Notes: generated by a model from the sequence alone, not told the origin. A stretch of 64,000 bases of DNA from Merdimonas sp963929015 (GCF_963929015.1 NZ_CAWVHE010000013.1:547917-611916); one strand, 5' to 3'. Numbered from the stretch's first letter, positions 8,426 to 18,003 are shown. Translations and numbers: made by a program.

Positions 8426-8513
8426 GGGTTTCTCCTCCTTTGTTATCCTTATTATATATTATACATCCCATATACAGGCAAAGAAAAAAAGTTCACTTTG
8501 CCATATATAGTAT

Positions 8514-8542
8514 ATAATATAGACTTTTATCTAAAATAGCAA
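8514..8542 (-). promoter_or_regulatory. Sigma-A promoter upstream of ftsZ
   Basis: On the minus strand: TTGCTA (8537-8542), 17-bp spacer, TATTAT (8514-8519). It lies in the 153-bp ftsQ-ftsZ gap, so ftsZ can be expressed independently of the upstream cluster. Confidence 0.6.
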
Positions 8543-8578
8543 TAGACTTTATCCATTTTTCTTAATTTTATTCGTTTT

Positions 8579-9316
8579 TTATTGCGGAATTTCTCCCACA
8601 TCGAAGGTAATGGTATCCCCGGACCTGGAATAGTTTTCCAGATGCAGCGTTCCCGACTGATCTCCCAGTTTCTCCAGTATGGGCCGGATCTGGGCAACCT
8701 GCTCTGAAGACACCTGGCTTCCGAGATTAATACAGACATTGCCAATGTACAGAAAGATCTCATCCTCCCGGCAGACGATCTTGTCCACGGTCAGATCCTG
8801 GTTTACCACCTCCCGGGATGTTTCCAGGATTTCTTCAAAGATCTGGCGGTCGTCGCTTTCCAGATGGCCATAAAGTTTTATCCCCTTCATATCAATGCCT
8901 TCAATACTTGGAAGTCCCTCAAGCAGCGTCTGAGACATGGACACTACCATTCCTTCTTTGTCAAAATAGGCATAATTATCCTGATTTTTTACATATCCGA
9001 CAATGGGCTTCTCCTTCACTGTCACCTTCAGAGTCCAGGGCGCCGACAGCCCCACATGGATGCTGTCAAGGCAGGGAAGCGATTCTCCCTGCCCCAGCGC
9101 GTATTTTGCAATGATATATAACGTATTGATCGAATATTTATCATTCCTGACCGTATCTGCAATCTGCTGATCGGTACAGTATTCATTTCCTTCTACCTCA
9201 ATCTCCTGCACATAAAAAAGAATCAGTATCCCAAGCGCAAGAATAGCCGCAGCAAGCAGCAGTACCACAAAGGCGTACAGCCGATGCGTCTTTCGCTTCG
9301 TCTTTCGCTTTTCCAT
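8579..9316 (-). CDS. ftsQ: Cell division protein FtsQ/DivIB
   Basis: This 245-residue bitopic protein has a basic cytoplasmic tail (MEKRKTKRKTHR), one transmembrane segment at about 13-35, then a POTRA-type domain (IEVEGNEYCTDQQIADTV) and the FtsQ beta domain. It links the Z-ring to the peptidoglycan synthase FtsW-FtsI. The position between ftsW and ftsZ supports the call. A short overlapping frame at 8527-8763 is not coding. Confidence 0.9.
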   Translation of the reverse strand: MEKRKTKRKTHRLYAFVVLLLAAAILALGILILFYVQEIEVEGNEYCTDQQIADTVRNDKYSINTLYIIAKYALGQGESLPCLDSIHVGLSAPWTLKVTVKEKPIVGYVKNQDNYAYFDKEGMVVSMSQTLLEGLPSIEGIDMKGIKLYGHLESDDRQIFEEILETSREVVNQDLTVDKIVCREDEIFLYIGNVCINLGSQVSSEQVAQIRPILEKLGDQSGTLHLENYSRSGDTITFDVGEIPQ

Positions 9317-9347
9317 TTACGATATACTCCCCTTACAGTTGTTTTTT

Positions 9348-10424
9348 CTATTTTACCAAAGATGAGACGCTAAATACAAGCCCCATTTCCACCATCAGAA
9401 AAAGGATCGAAGTCCCTCCATAACTGACAAACGGCAGGGTAATGCCAGTATTGGGAATGGTATTTGTCACCACAGATATATTCAGGATCACCTGGATCAT
9501 CATATGCGCCATGGCTCCCGAAGCGATCAGAGACCCGAAGAGATCCGCAGCTTTTGACGCTGTCACATAAAACCTCCAGATCAGGATCAGAAAGAAAAAA
9601 AGCAAAATGCCGGCGCCAAATAGTCCCAGTTCCTCACAGATGATTGAAAAGATCATGTCATTCTGTGCCTCCGGAACAAACCCCAGCTTCTGGACGCTGT
9701 TTCCAAGCCCTCTGCCGAACAGTCCTCCCGATCCTATGGCGTAGAGTCCCTGCAGCGTCTGATATCCTTTTTCATAGTCTTCCGGATTTCTCCAGATAGC
9801 GATCCGCTCCAGCCGGTAGCTTTCCAGAGCCAGAAAGATTCCCAGAAATCCGGCTCCCAGAACTCCCATAAAGACAAACTGGCCATATTTCGGACTTGCA
9901 ATAAAGATCAGGATCACGGCAATCCCCAGAATGATGATCGCGGTGCTTAAGTTGCTGGCGCCCACCAGTCCTACAATCGGAAGGATTGGAAACAGGATTT
10001 TGAACATAACGCGCCATTTCCCCATTTCCCTGCTGTTCTTTGTGATCATATGGGCAAGAAAAATAATCACCGCCACCTTGGCAAATTCCGAGGGCTGAAA
10101 AGAAAGCGGGCCCAAAGAAAGCCATCTTTTGGACCCGTTATACTCTTCTCCTATCAAAAGCACAGCCGCCGACAAAAGGATCGCCGCCAGGTACCCTGGC
10201 ACCGCCAGACGCCGCCATACATGGTAATCGATCCTGAAGGCTGCGTAAAACCCCGCCATTCCGACCGCAGTGGCAAACAGCTGCTTTTTCAGATAATAAA
10301 AAGCATCTCCGAATTTGATCTCACCATTATATGCGCTGGTGCTGTACAAGATCACCAGACCAAGGAGCAGCAGCAGTCCCAGCGCCGCTGCCATTGTCAC
10401 ATCCACGTTCCGCTTTCTGCCCAA
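9348..10424 (-). CDS. ftsW: SEDS peptidoglycan glycosyltransferase FtsW/SpoVE
   Basis: The 358-residue polytopic protein has about ten membrane segments and SEDS signatures: ILYSTSAYN, GSKRWLSLGPLSFQPSEFAKVA (with the catalytic Asp region later), GLYAIGSGGLFGRGLGNSVQKLGFVPEAQNDMIF and NTGITLPFVSYGGTSIL. It polymerises glycan from lipid II together with a cognate class B PBP. The start is TTG at 10424 with AAGGAG nine bases upstream, overlapping the murD stop region. Its place in the dcw cluster favours FtsW; sporulation-specific SpoVE cannot be excluded because a second SEDS gene lies at 19997. Confidence 0.92.
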   Translation of the reverse strand: MGRKRNVDVTMAAALGLLLLLGLVILYSTSAYNGEIKFGDAFYYLKKQLFATAVGMAGFYAAFRIDYHVWRRLAVPGYLAAILLSAAVLLIGEEYNGSKRWLSLGPLSFQPSEFAKVAVIIFLAHMITKNSREMGKWRVMFKILFPILPIVGLVGASNLSTAIIILGIAVILIFIASPKYGQFVFMGVLGAGFLGIFLALESYRLERIAIWRNPEDYEKGYQTLQGLYAIGSGGLFGRGLGNSVQKLGFVPEAQNDMIFSIICEELGLFGAGILLFFFLILIWRFYVTASKAADLFGSLIASGAMAHMMIQVILNISVVTNTIPNTGITLPFVSYGGTSILFLMVEMGLVFSVSSLVK

Positions 10425-10437
10425 TCCAAGTTTCTCC

Positions 10438-11793
10438 TTACAGGGAATTTACGATTTCTTTAAATTTCTCTCCTCGTACCTCATAACTTGGAAACATATC
10501 CCAGCTTGCACAGGCCGGAGACAGGAGCACCGCCTCTCCCGGCAAAGCCTCTTCTACCGCCATCTGCACCGCCTCTTCAAAGCTGTCCGCAAACCGGTAG
10601 CTGGTAAATCCGCACGCCCGGGCGTCTCTTGCGATCTTTTCTTTTGTCTCTCCAAGAAGGATCAGTGTTTTTACTTTCCCGTCAAAACTCCGGATCCATT
10701 CTGTATATTCCGAATCCTTGTCATAGCCCCCGCCGATCAGGACCGTGGGGCGGTTCATAGCCTGGATCCCTTTGATCGCCGCATCCGGATTGGTTCCCTT
10801 GGAATCATTGTAATAGACCACACCGTTCTTTTCCGCCACATATTCGATCCGATGCTCCACGCCCCGGAACGCCAGGACGCCTGCGCGGATCACATCCGTT
10901 GGAACACCGTACACATAAGCCATGCCGGCGGCAGCCATCACGTTTTCATAATTGTGCGTACCAAGGATCTGCAGCTCATCCACATGGCAGAGCACCTCTT
11001 CTGTGCCGGACATCCGGATCATAATGCTGCCGTTCTCCAGGAAGATTCCTTCTTCCAGTCTATGCCTGCTGCTGAAATAAAGAACCTTTGGCCGCAGTTT
11101 TTTTCCAAACTCACGGGTCACGGGATCTTCATAATTCAAAATACAGTAATCTTCTTCTGTCTGGTTTTTTGCAATGTTTTCTTTTGCCTCAATATAGGCT
11201 TCCATGGTATGATGACGGTTCAGATGATCCGGCGTGATATTCAGGATCGCACTGACTTTCGGGCGGAAACTCCGGATTGTTTCCAGCTGAAAACTGCTCA
11301 CTTCCGCAACGGTAACCGCCTTCTCTGTCATCTCTCCTGCCACAGCTGTGTAGGGATTCCCGATATTTCCCACAACATAGACCTCTTCTCTGGCCTTTTG
11401 CATGATCTCTCCAAGCAAAGAAGTGGTGGTCGTCTTCCCGTTTGTTCCGGTGATCGCCAGCACGTCCCCCTTCCCGGACTGATATGCCAGCTCAATCTCC
11501 CCGATCACATCTGCTCCTTTTTCCCGGATTTTCTGAACCACCGGAAGATCTGTCGGGACTCCCGGACTTAAGACCGCCATGGCAAGGCTGTCCAGCACCG
11601 GTTCCGTAAGTTCTCCCAGGATCACTTCCGTCCGCCCGTCTCTTCCCAGCTGTTCTTTCAGTTTTTCCGGATCCAGCCCGGTATTTCCGTCATAAAGGAT
11701 GACCTCTGCCCCCTGTCCGCTCAAAAGCCCTGCGGCTCCGATCCCGCTTTTTCCGGCTCCAAATACCAGTACCTTTTTATGATTCACATCCAT
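10438..11793 (-). CDS. murD: UDP-N-acetylmuramoyl-L-alanine--D-glutamate ligase
   Basis: MurD adds D-Glu to UDP-MurNAc-L-Ala in the cytoplasm. The 451-residue protein has the N-terminal nucleotide-sugar domain (VLVFGAGKSGIGAAGLL), the ATP-binding ITGTNGKTTTTSLLGE (about 115), the Mur ligase centre NITPDHLNRHHTMEAYIEAK and the C-terminal domain (YNDSKGTNPDAAIKGI, IGGGYDKDSEY, LLSPACASWDMF). Its length is normal. It follows mraY by 13 bp and precedes ftsW by 13 bp. Confidence 0.97.
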   Translation of the reverse strand: MDVNHKKVLVFGAGKSGIGAAGLLSGQGAEVILYDGNTGLDPEKLKEQLGRDGRTEVILGELTEPVLDSLAMAVLSPGVPTDLPVVQKIREKGADVIGEIELAYQSGKGDVLAITGTNGKTTTTSLLGEIMQKAREEVYVVGNIGNPYTAVAGEMTEKAVTVAEVSSFQLETIRSFRPKVSAILNITPDHLNRHHTMEAYIEAKENIAKNQTEEDYCILNYEDPVTREFGKKLRPKVLYFSSRHRLEEGIFLENGSIMIRMSGTEEVLCHVDELQILGTHNYENVMAAAGMAYVYGVPTDVIRAGVLAFRGVEHRIEYVAEKNGVVYYNDSKGTNPDAAIKGIQAMNRPTVLIGGGYDKDSEYTEWIRSFDGKVKTLILLGETKEKIARDARACGFTSYRFADSFEEAVQMAVEEALPGEAVLLSPACASWDMFPSYEVRGEKFKEIVNSL

Positions 11794-11806
11794 CTTTTGT
11801 TTCCTC

Positions 11807-12763
11807 CTACATTGCCATAAGTCCGATCAGGCACAGAAGCGCCGTGATAATTGAAAACACGGCCACGACTCTGGTCTCAGACCACCCGCACAATTCAAAG
11901 TGATGATGTATCGGCGCCATTTTAAAAATTCTCTTGCCGCCGGTTTTCTTAAAATATGTGACCTGGATCATAACAGACAACACTTCCACCAGGTAGATCA
12001 GCCCTACGATAATGATAAACACAGGCATCTGCAGCATATACGCCGTGGACGCCACAAAGCCTCCCAGCGCCAGCGATCCGGTATCTCCCATAAACACACT
12101 GGCCGGATATACGTTAAACAGGAGAAATCCCAGAAGCGCTCCTACTACCGCACAGGTAACCGGAGAAATCCCGCTGTCTGTCCCGATGGCAACAACAGTA
12201 AAGAAAGTTGCCACCAAAACCGTCACGCTGGACGCAAGTCCGTCCAGACCATCTGTAAAATTCACACCGTTTACCGTTCCGATCACCGCAAAGAACAGAA
12301 GCGGGATGGCAAGCCATCCGATATTCAGGTACTGTCCGCCGGAAAACGGGATCAGCATCGCCAGCGAGACATCGGTGAACTTCACAAGATAAACGGCAAA
12401 CACCGCAGTCACCACGATCTGAAGCGCCATCTTCTGCTTGGGATACAGACCGTCAGACCGTTTCATCACCACCTTCAGATAATCGTCCAGAAAACCGATC
12501 AGACCAAAGCCCAGTGTAACAAACAGGATCGGGATGATCTTCGGATATCCGGGAATATAAAACACAGAAGTGATCACTACGCTTAAGAGAATGATCACGC
12601 CGCCCATCGTAGGCGTGCCTGCTTTTTTCAGGTGAGACTGCACGCCGTCCACGCGTTCGGTCTGTCCCATCTTCAGTCTTCTTAATATCGGAATGATCAC
12701 CGGTCCCATGACCACACTTAATGCAAATGCGATCAGCACCGGCATAAATACTGTATAATCCAT
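11807..12763 (-). CDS. mraY: Phospho-N-acetylmuramoyl-pentapeptide transferase
   Basis: MraY makes lipid I by joining UDP-MurNAc-pentapeptide to undecaprenyl phosphate. The 318-residue polytopic protein carries KKAGTPTMGGVII, FLDDYLKV (catalytic Asp pair), NFTDGLDGLASSVT and the final MAPIHHHFELCGWSETRVV block, all family hallmarks. I place the start at 12763 (MDYTVFMPVL) behind AGAGGTG; the frame stays open eleven codons further upstream but that part is not conserved. Confidence 0.97.
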   Translation of the reverse strand: MDYTVFMPVLIAFALSVVMGPVIIPILRRLKMGQTERVDGVQSHLKKAGTPTMGGVIILLSVVITSVFYIPGYPKIIPILFVTLGFGLIGFLDDYLKVVMKRSDGLYPKQKMALQIVVTAVFAVYLVKFTDVSLAMLIPFSGGQYLNIGWLAIPLLFFAVIGTVNGVNFTDGLDGLASSVTVLVATFFTVVAIGTDSGISPVTCAVVGALLGFLLFNVYPASVFMGDTGSLALGGFVASTAYMLQMPVFIIIVGLIYLVEVLSVMIQVTYFKKTGGKRIFKMAPIHHHFELCGWSETRVVAVFSIITALLCLIGLMAM

Positions 12764-12826
12764 AGTCCACCTCTTTATCTTTCTGCATATTTTCACATTT
12801 TAACCTTACATAGTATACTGCATTTT

Positions 12827-14548
12827 CTATTGTTTTTCAATGCCAAGATAGGGCAATATATTCTTGAAGATATCACCGATCACCGGCGCAGCGATCGTCC
12901 CGCCGTAATAAATCCCCTGCGGGTCATAGATGACGCAAAGCGCCAGTATATCCGGATCATCGGCCGGGGCAAACCCAAGGAAGGATGAGATATATTTCCC
13001 GGCGCTTCGCGGAAGCGTCTGGGAGGTGGCCGTCTTCCCGCCGATCCGGTATCCCTCCACATAAGCGTTTTTCCCGGATCCTTCTGCCACCACACTTTCC
13101 AGCAGCGCCCGCATCTTTGCAGACGTTTCCCTGGAAAGGATCCGTCTGCCCTTTGGATATGAGAATTTTTTAACCGTCTTTCCCTGTGTGTCCAAAATCT
13201 CCATGCCAAAGTGCGGCGTAACCCGCTCCCCTCCGTTGATCAGGGCGCTTACGGTGGCCGCCAGCTGAATGGGCGTGATCTGGAAAGACTGTCCGAAACT
13301 CATTGTAGCAAGTTCTACCAGACCTACGTTTTCTTCTTTGTGCATGATCGTCCCTGCTTCTCCCGGCAGATCCACGCCGGTAAGCTCCATCAGACCAAAC
13401 TTGCGGAAATAGTCAAAAAAACGCTCGCTTCCAAGCCGCAGGCCGATATCAATAAACACCGGATTACAGGAATTCCGGATCCCGTCCGCAAATGTTTCCG
13501 CTCCGTGCCCGCCGACCTTGTGGCACCGGATTTTCCGATCCTCCACCTGGCGGTACCCGGGACACTGAAAAGAATCCTCCAGATCCACGACTCCTTCTTC
13601 CAGACAGGCAGATGCTGTAATGATCTTAAAGGTAGATCCCGGCTCATAGGTGTCATTGATACATCCGTTTCTCCACATCTGATTCAACGCCTCCTGCCGC
13701 TCTTCTTCTGACGAAGCTTCTTCCCCGACATTCAGTGTAAAAGGGTCATTCAGATTAAATTCCGGTACATTTACCATGGCCAGGATTTCTCCGTTGTCCG
13801 GATCCATCATCAGGATCCCGACTTTTTCCGCCTGCTTTTCTTCCATGATCTTCTCTGCCATCTGCTGTGCGTAGGTCTGGATCTTATAATCCAGACTGAT
13901 CCTTAAGGTGTTCCCGGTCACCGGTTCCGCCCGGTCCTCTGCGACTCCCTCAAGTTCGATTCCCCTGGCGTCCGTCATCGTCAGGATCTTGCCATCCTTT
14001 CCTTTCAGATACGCTTCATACTTCACCTCCAGGCCGATGATCCCCTGATTATCGCCGCCGGTGAATCCCAGTACTTTGGATGCCAGCTCCTGAAACGGAT
14101 AATAGCGTTTAAAATCTTCATCCACTTTTACGCCGTCAAGGGAAAGTGCGCGGATCTTTTCCCCGGTCTTCTGGTCCACGTTGGAACGGATCCTTTCCAT
14201 AGATGAATTCTTTTCCACCCTGGCTCTGACCACAGCTTCTTCCATTTCCAGGATCTCGCTTAGAGAACGGATCACGCTTTCCGGATCCGTAATCTGACTG
14301 TGGATCACTGAAACCGTACACACGGTCCGGTTGGCTGCAAGAACTGTTCCGTTCCTGTCCAGGATCTCCCCTCTGGCCGCTTTGATCGGCCGTTCTCTTT
14401 CGTGAAGGTCCTCTGCCTGCCGCTGATAATATTCTGCCTCAAACACCATCAGATAGATCAGTCTTCCCATCAGCCCCAGAATCATCAGAACCGCACAGCA
14501 AAACACCACCAGCATCTTCCGTTTTTGAAATGTCTGATTCCGCATCAT
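12827..14548 (-). CDS. Class B penicillin-binding protein (SpoVD/FtsI type) with KTA motif
   Basis: The 573-residue protein has an N-terminal membrane anchor (about 12-34), a dimerisation domain starting RGEILDRNGTVLAANR and a transpeptidase domain with active-site STFK (305-308) and SCN (360-362). The third motif reads KTA (505-507) instead of KTG. No PASTA domain is present. Class B PBPs cross-link septal or cortex peptidoglycan. It is the second of two tandem PBP genes; its Shine-Dalgarno AGGG lies inside a stem-loop (14551-14604). Whether this is the sporulation (SpoVD) or vegetative enzyme is unresolved. Confidence 0.9.
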   Translation of the reverse strand: MMRNQTFQKRKMLVVFCCAVLMILGLMGRLIYLMVFEAEYYQRQAEDLHERERPIKAARGEILDRNGTVLAANRTVCTVSVIHSQITDPESVIRSLSEILEMEEAVVRARVEKNSSMERIRSNVDQKTGEKIRALSLDGVKVDEDFKRYYPFQELASKVLGFTGGDNQGIIGLEVKYEAYLKGKDGKILTMTDARGIELEGVAEDRAEPVTGNTLRISLDYKIQTYAQQMAEKIMEEKQAEKVGILMMDPDNGEILAMVNVPEFNLNDPFTLNVGEEASSEEERQEALNQMWRNGCINDTYEPGSTFKIITASACLEEGVVDLEDSFQCPGYRQVEDRKIRCHKVGGHGAETFADGIRNSCNPVFIDIGLRLGSERFFDYFRKFGLMELTGVDLPGEAGTIMHKEENVGLVELATMSFGQSFQITPIQLAATVSALINGGERVTPHFGMEILDTQGKTVKKFSYPKGRRILSRETSAKMRALLESVVAEGSGKNAYVEGYRIGGKTATSQTLPRSAGKYISSFLGFAPADDPDILALCVIYDPQGIYYGGTIAAPVIGDIFKNILPYLGIEKQ

Positions 14549-14550
14549 AA

Positions 14551-14604
14551 AATAACCCTGTAAAAGCCGTTTTTATAATTTATTACTGCTTTTACAGGGT
14601 TATT
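14551..14604 (-). promoter_or_regulatory. Perfect 17-bp stem-loop between the two pbp genes, containing the downstream SD
   Basis: AATAACCCTGTAAAAGC and GCTTTTACAGGGTTATT are perfectly complementary across a 20-nt A/T-rich loop. On the minus strand the 3' arm holds AGGG seven bases before the ATG at 14548 and continues into TTTT. It could block translation of the second PBP, act as an attenuator, or protect processed mRNA. Confidence 0.7.
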
Positions 14605-14626
14605 CTGCTTAGTTTCCGGACGATTC

Positions 14627-16474
14627 CTAAGAATCCGTCCCGGCATCCGCTTTGGGGATCCCAAGATATGGGAAAATATCTTCCATAATAGAGGACGCCA
14701 ACTCTGTCGCATAGCCGCTGGACGCCTGGGCCGCCACATTCGGCTCATCGATTACTACATAGACCACTGCCTGTGGATTTTCCTGGGGCGCGTAGCCGAT
14801 AAAGGATACCAGATACTTTCCGTTGCCACGGGGAAGCTTCTCTGCCGTACCTGTCTTTCCTCCCACATCATATCCTTCTACTCCAGCTGAAGCTCCGGTT
14901 CCCTCTTCCACGACTCCCAGCATATAATCCTTGATGATCGCGCTGGTCTCCTCGGAAATAGTTTTCTTAAGAAGCACTGGTTCGATATTTTCCTTTACAT
15001 TGCCATTGCTGTCCTGAATCTGTTTTACCACATGAGGCTCATAATAATTGCCGCCATTGACCAGAGAGCAGAACGAAGCTGCCAGCTGCGTCATGGTCAC
15101 GTTAAAGTTCTGTCCAAAAGAATTGGTGGCAAGACTGGCCGGATCCATGTTTTCCGGCGTATATAAAAGTCCGGCCGTCTCTCCTTCTCCCGGAAGGTCG
15201 ATCCCGGTATATTCTCCAAACCCAAACAACTCCTGATACCTGCAGAACTCTTCTGCTCCAAGAGCTTCTCCGATCTCCATAAGCGCCACGTTGCAGGAAT
15301 TTTCCAGCGCCTGCTTCAGTGTCTGCGTGCCGTGCCCGTTCCGGTTGCTGCAATGAATGTCATGGTCTCCCACATGGAGCACGCCGCCGCAGTAATATGT
15401 CTCCTGTCCTGTCAGGATCCCGGTCTCCAGACCCGCCGAGACGGTAAAAGGTTTGAAGGTAGAACCCGGTTCATAAGTATCGCTGACGCAAAAATTATTC
15501 CACAGAGAATTCAGAGTGTTCAAAAGCTCCTCATCGGACATTGCGTCCAGCGTCTCCTGGGAATAGTACCGGGTCAGATCCCGCGGCTGGTTCAGATCAT
15601 AATTCGGATACGAAGCTTCCGCAAGAATCTCTCCATTTTGTGGGTTCATAACAATCACTGCCGTGTTCTTACTTCCTTCCCCGGCAGACGCTCCGTTTTT
15701 ATGAAGTTCATTAAACTCCAGAATGTGCTGTTCCACAATGCTCTGTACCTGAAGATCGATCGTAGACACTACCGTATCCCCGTTTACTGCTTCTTTTACA
15801 GTCCGCTCCACGGTGGCGCCGTCATCCAGATATCCGTATTCTCTGCCGTCTGTTCCGTTCAGGATCTGATTGTAGGACGCCTCAATCCCGTTGCTTCCCA
15901 CATTTCCGTCTACGGTAAACCCGATCACATCACTGGCCAGTGTATTGTAAGGATAAGTCCTTACATAATCCTCCTCCAGCCAGATCCCCTCCACGTTCGG
16001 GTATTTTTCCTTATCTTTCTCAATGGCTTCAAATTCTTTATACTTCTCGTAATCCACTCCTTTTTGCAGTACATTATATCTGCTAGTTGGCTTTTCTTCG
16101 ATCAGTTCCTCTACCTCTTTCCCGTCAATCCCAAAGCAGTCTTCCAGGACCTGTATGGTGGGCCTGATATTGTCTTCATCACTGGTCATTACTTTCACAT
16201 CCAGGATCACATTATAGACCCGCTCGCTCGTGGCGATCTTCGTGCCGTTGCGATCCACAATATCCCCCCTCTTAAAAGGGATCGTTCTGCTGTCATACTG
16301 CTGCTGGTCCAGGACGATACGTGTGTACTCCTCGCCATTTGAAGCATTAATATATGTAATTCTTCCAACTAAGAAAACAAAAGCTAGTACAATTGCCACA
16401 AAGAGCATGACTAGCTTTTTTTGCATATTTTTGGAAAATTTTTTCCGAAAGAAATTTTTTGTCTGTTTCGCCAT
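14627..16474 (-). CDS. Class B penicillin-binding protein 2 / FtsI family
   Basis: The 615-residue protein has a basic cytoplasmic start, one transmembrane helix (about 20-40), a PBP dimerisation domain (KRGDIVDRNGTKIATSERVYN) and a transpeptidase domain with STFK (338-341), SCN (393-395) and KTG (540-542). All catalytic motifs are intact, unlike its downstream neighbour. It sits eight bases after ftsL, the normal position of ftsI/pbpB. No PASTA repeats are seen. It probably partners with FtsW in septal cross-linking. Confidence 0.92.
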   Translation of the reverse strand: MAKQTKNFFRKKFSKNMQKKLVMLFVAIVLAFVFLVGRITYINASNGEEYTRIVLDQQQYDSRTIPFKRGDIVDRNGTKIATSERVYNVILDVKVMTSDEDNIRPTIQVLEDCFGIDGKEVEELIEEKPTSRYNVLQKGVDYEKYKEFEAIEKDKEKYPNVEGIWLEEDYVRTYPYNTLASDVIGFTVDGNVGSNGIEASYNQILNGTDGREYGYLDDGATVERTVKEAVNGDTVVSTIDLQVQSIVEQHILEFNELHKNGASAGEGSKNTAVIVMNPQNGEILAEASYPNYDLNQPRDLTRYYSQETLDAMSDEELLNTLNSLWNNFCVSDTYEPGSTFKPFTVSAGLETGILTGQETYYCGGVLHVGDHDIHCSNRNGHGTQTLKQALENSCNVALMEIGEALGAEEFCRYQELFGFGEYTGIDLPGEGETAGLLYTPENMDPASLATNSFGQNFNVTMTQLAASFCSLVNGGNYYEPHVVKQIQDSNGNVKENIEPVLLKKTISEETSAIIKDYMLGVVEEGTGASAGVEGYDVGGKTGTAEKLPRGNGKYLVSFIGYAPQENPQAVVYVVIDEPNVAAQASSGYATELASSIMEDIFPYLGIPKADAGTDS

Positions 16475-16482
16475 TTTTTCAC

Positions 16483-17037
16483 CTAACCCGCATTATGATC
16501 TGATTGGGCCAGCATTCCGCTCTCCGGGATATTCTGATACTGTTTCACATAATCAGTAGCCGGATCCTCGTATGTAATGATCTGATCCTGTGTCGCGTAC
16601 ACCATTCCCAGTTCATTCTGCGCTCTTTGCCGTACTTCATCAAGGTTTACGGAATCACGCACCGCATTTTCCCTGGTAGTATTTTCTTCCTTAAGATCCG
16701 CCAGTTCTTCCTGCATGGCTGTAATCGTCTTGGAATGCTCCGTGATCGTAGCCTGAAGCTGAATGTAATTGATGCAGATCAGAAGTGCAACGATCGCCGC
16801 TGCTGCAAGGAAAATCACATAAGCCGCGTTCATGTGCATGGCCTGTTTTCTGTTTCTGCGGACCTGGACGCTTGTCCTTTTTCTGATCCGCTCACGGCGC
16901 ACTCCCCTTTCACCAGGTTCATACACCGGTTTTGCCACGGTATTTCCATATACATAAGCAGAGGATCTTGTTTCCCCCGCACTTGTGTACTCTTCATATC
17001 TGGAATTTGTCCTGGTATATGATCTGGCTGCTGCCAT
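16483..17037 (-). CDS. ftsL: FtsL-like septum protein
   Basis: The protein of about 184 residues has a long basic cytoplasmic region with Arg/Tyr/Ser repeats (AAARSYTRTNSRYEEY), a single transmembrane segment (AYVIFLAAAAIVALLICINYIQL) and a coiled-coil (TEHSKTITAMQEELADLKEENTTREN). This architecture and position between rsmH and the first pbp are those of FtsL, which joins FtsQ and DivIC. Sequence conservation in FtsL is low, so the call relies on architecture and context. I prefer the ATG at 17037 (behind AGGAAAGGGG) to an in-frame start at 17067 that would overlap rsmH. Confidence 0.8.
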   Translation of the reverse strand: MAAARSYTRTNSRYEEYTSAGETRSSAYVYGNTVAKPVYEPGERGVRRERIRKRTSVQVRRNRKQAMHMNAAYVIFLAAAAIVALLICINYIQLQATITEHSKTITAMQEELADLKEENTTRENAVRDSVNLDEVRQRAQNELGMVYATQDQIITYEDPATDYVKQYQNIPESGMLAQSDHNAG

Positions 17038-17067
17038 AGAGACGTGCCCCTTTCCTGTTATCCTCAA

Positions 17068-18003
17068 TTATGCCCGTTCAAAAATCCGAAGCTTCGCACT
17101 TTTAGAACGGCTGTTATACTCCTGCTCTTCTTTTCCGGGAAGGATGGGTTTCTTTGTGATCACCTTCCCCTTTGACACTTTTCCGCATACACACACCGGG
17201 AAATCCGGCGGACAGGTACACGGATGTTCGTTTTTTCGGAACGCACTTTTCACAATGCGGTCCTCCAGCGAGTGAAATGTAATGATACAGATCCTCCCGC
17301 CGGGTTTCAACAGATCGATCATATCGTCCAGCGAATCCCGGAGTACATCCAGTTCTCTGTTCAGTTCGATACGGATCGCCTGAAATGTTCTTTTCGCCGG
17401 ATGCCCTGCCATTTTCTGATATTTCATCGGAATGGACTCCCGTATGATCTCACAGAGCTGCCCGGTTGTTTCTATGGGCGCTTTTCCGCGTGCCGCTACG
17501 ATATGTTTCGCAATGTTTTTTGCAAACTTATCCTCCCCGTAGTCCCGGATCACACGGTAAAGCTCCATCTCTTCATAGTTATTGACGATGTCCCTGGCCG
17601 TCGTCGTCTGACGGGTATCCATCCGCATATCCAGAGGCGCATCTTCGCGATAGGAAAATCCACGTTCTGCCGTATCTAACTGATAAGATGATACGCCCAG
17701 ATCAAGGATGATTCCATCGACCCTGTCAATTCCCAGTTCCTGGAGCCGCGACTTCATATCACAATAGTTGCTCCTCACTATCGTGACCTTCTCCCCGAAG
17801 TCTTTTAATCGGATGCCTGCAGCCTCGATGGCCACCGCGTCCTGGTCTATTCCTATAATACTCCCTTTGTCCCCGAGGCGTTTTGCTATCTCATAAGCAT
17901 GTCCGCCCCCACCAAGCGTTCCGTCCACATATGTGCCGTCCGGCCTGATGTGCAATCCTTCGATTGTCTCGTTTAGCAATACTGACTTGTGCTGGAATTC
18001 CAT
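17068..18003 (-). CDS. rsmH: 16S rRNA (cytosine(1402)-N4)-methyltransferase
   Basis: RsmH (MraW) methylates N4 of C1402 in the ribosomal decoding site using SAM. The 311-residue protein contains HKSVLLNETIEGL at the start, the SAM motif DGTLGGGGHAYEI, IIGIDQDAVAIEAAG, GIILDLGVSSYQLD, FQAIRIELNRELDVL and CIITFHSLEDRIVKSAFR. Length and gene order directly after mraZ are canonical. Confidence 0.97.
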   Translation of the reverse strand: MEFQHKSVLLNETIEGLHIRPDGTYVDGTLGGGGHAYEIAKRLGDKGSIIGIDQDAVAIEAAGIRLKDFGEKVTIVRSNYCDMKSRLQELGIDRVDGIILDLGVSSYQLDTAERGFSYREDAPLDMRMDTRQTTTARDIVNNYEEMELYRVIRDYGEDKFAKNIAKHIVAARGKAPIETTGQLCEIIRESIPMKYQKMAGHPAKRTFQAIRIELNRELDVLRDSLDDMIDLLKPGGRICIITFHSLEDRIVKSAFRKNEHPCTCPPDFPVCVCGKVSKGKVITKKPILPGKEEQEYNSRSKSAKLRIFERA

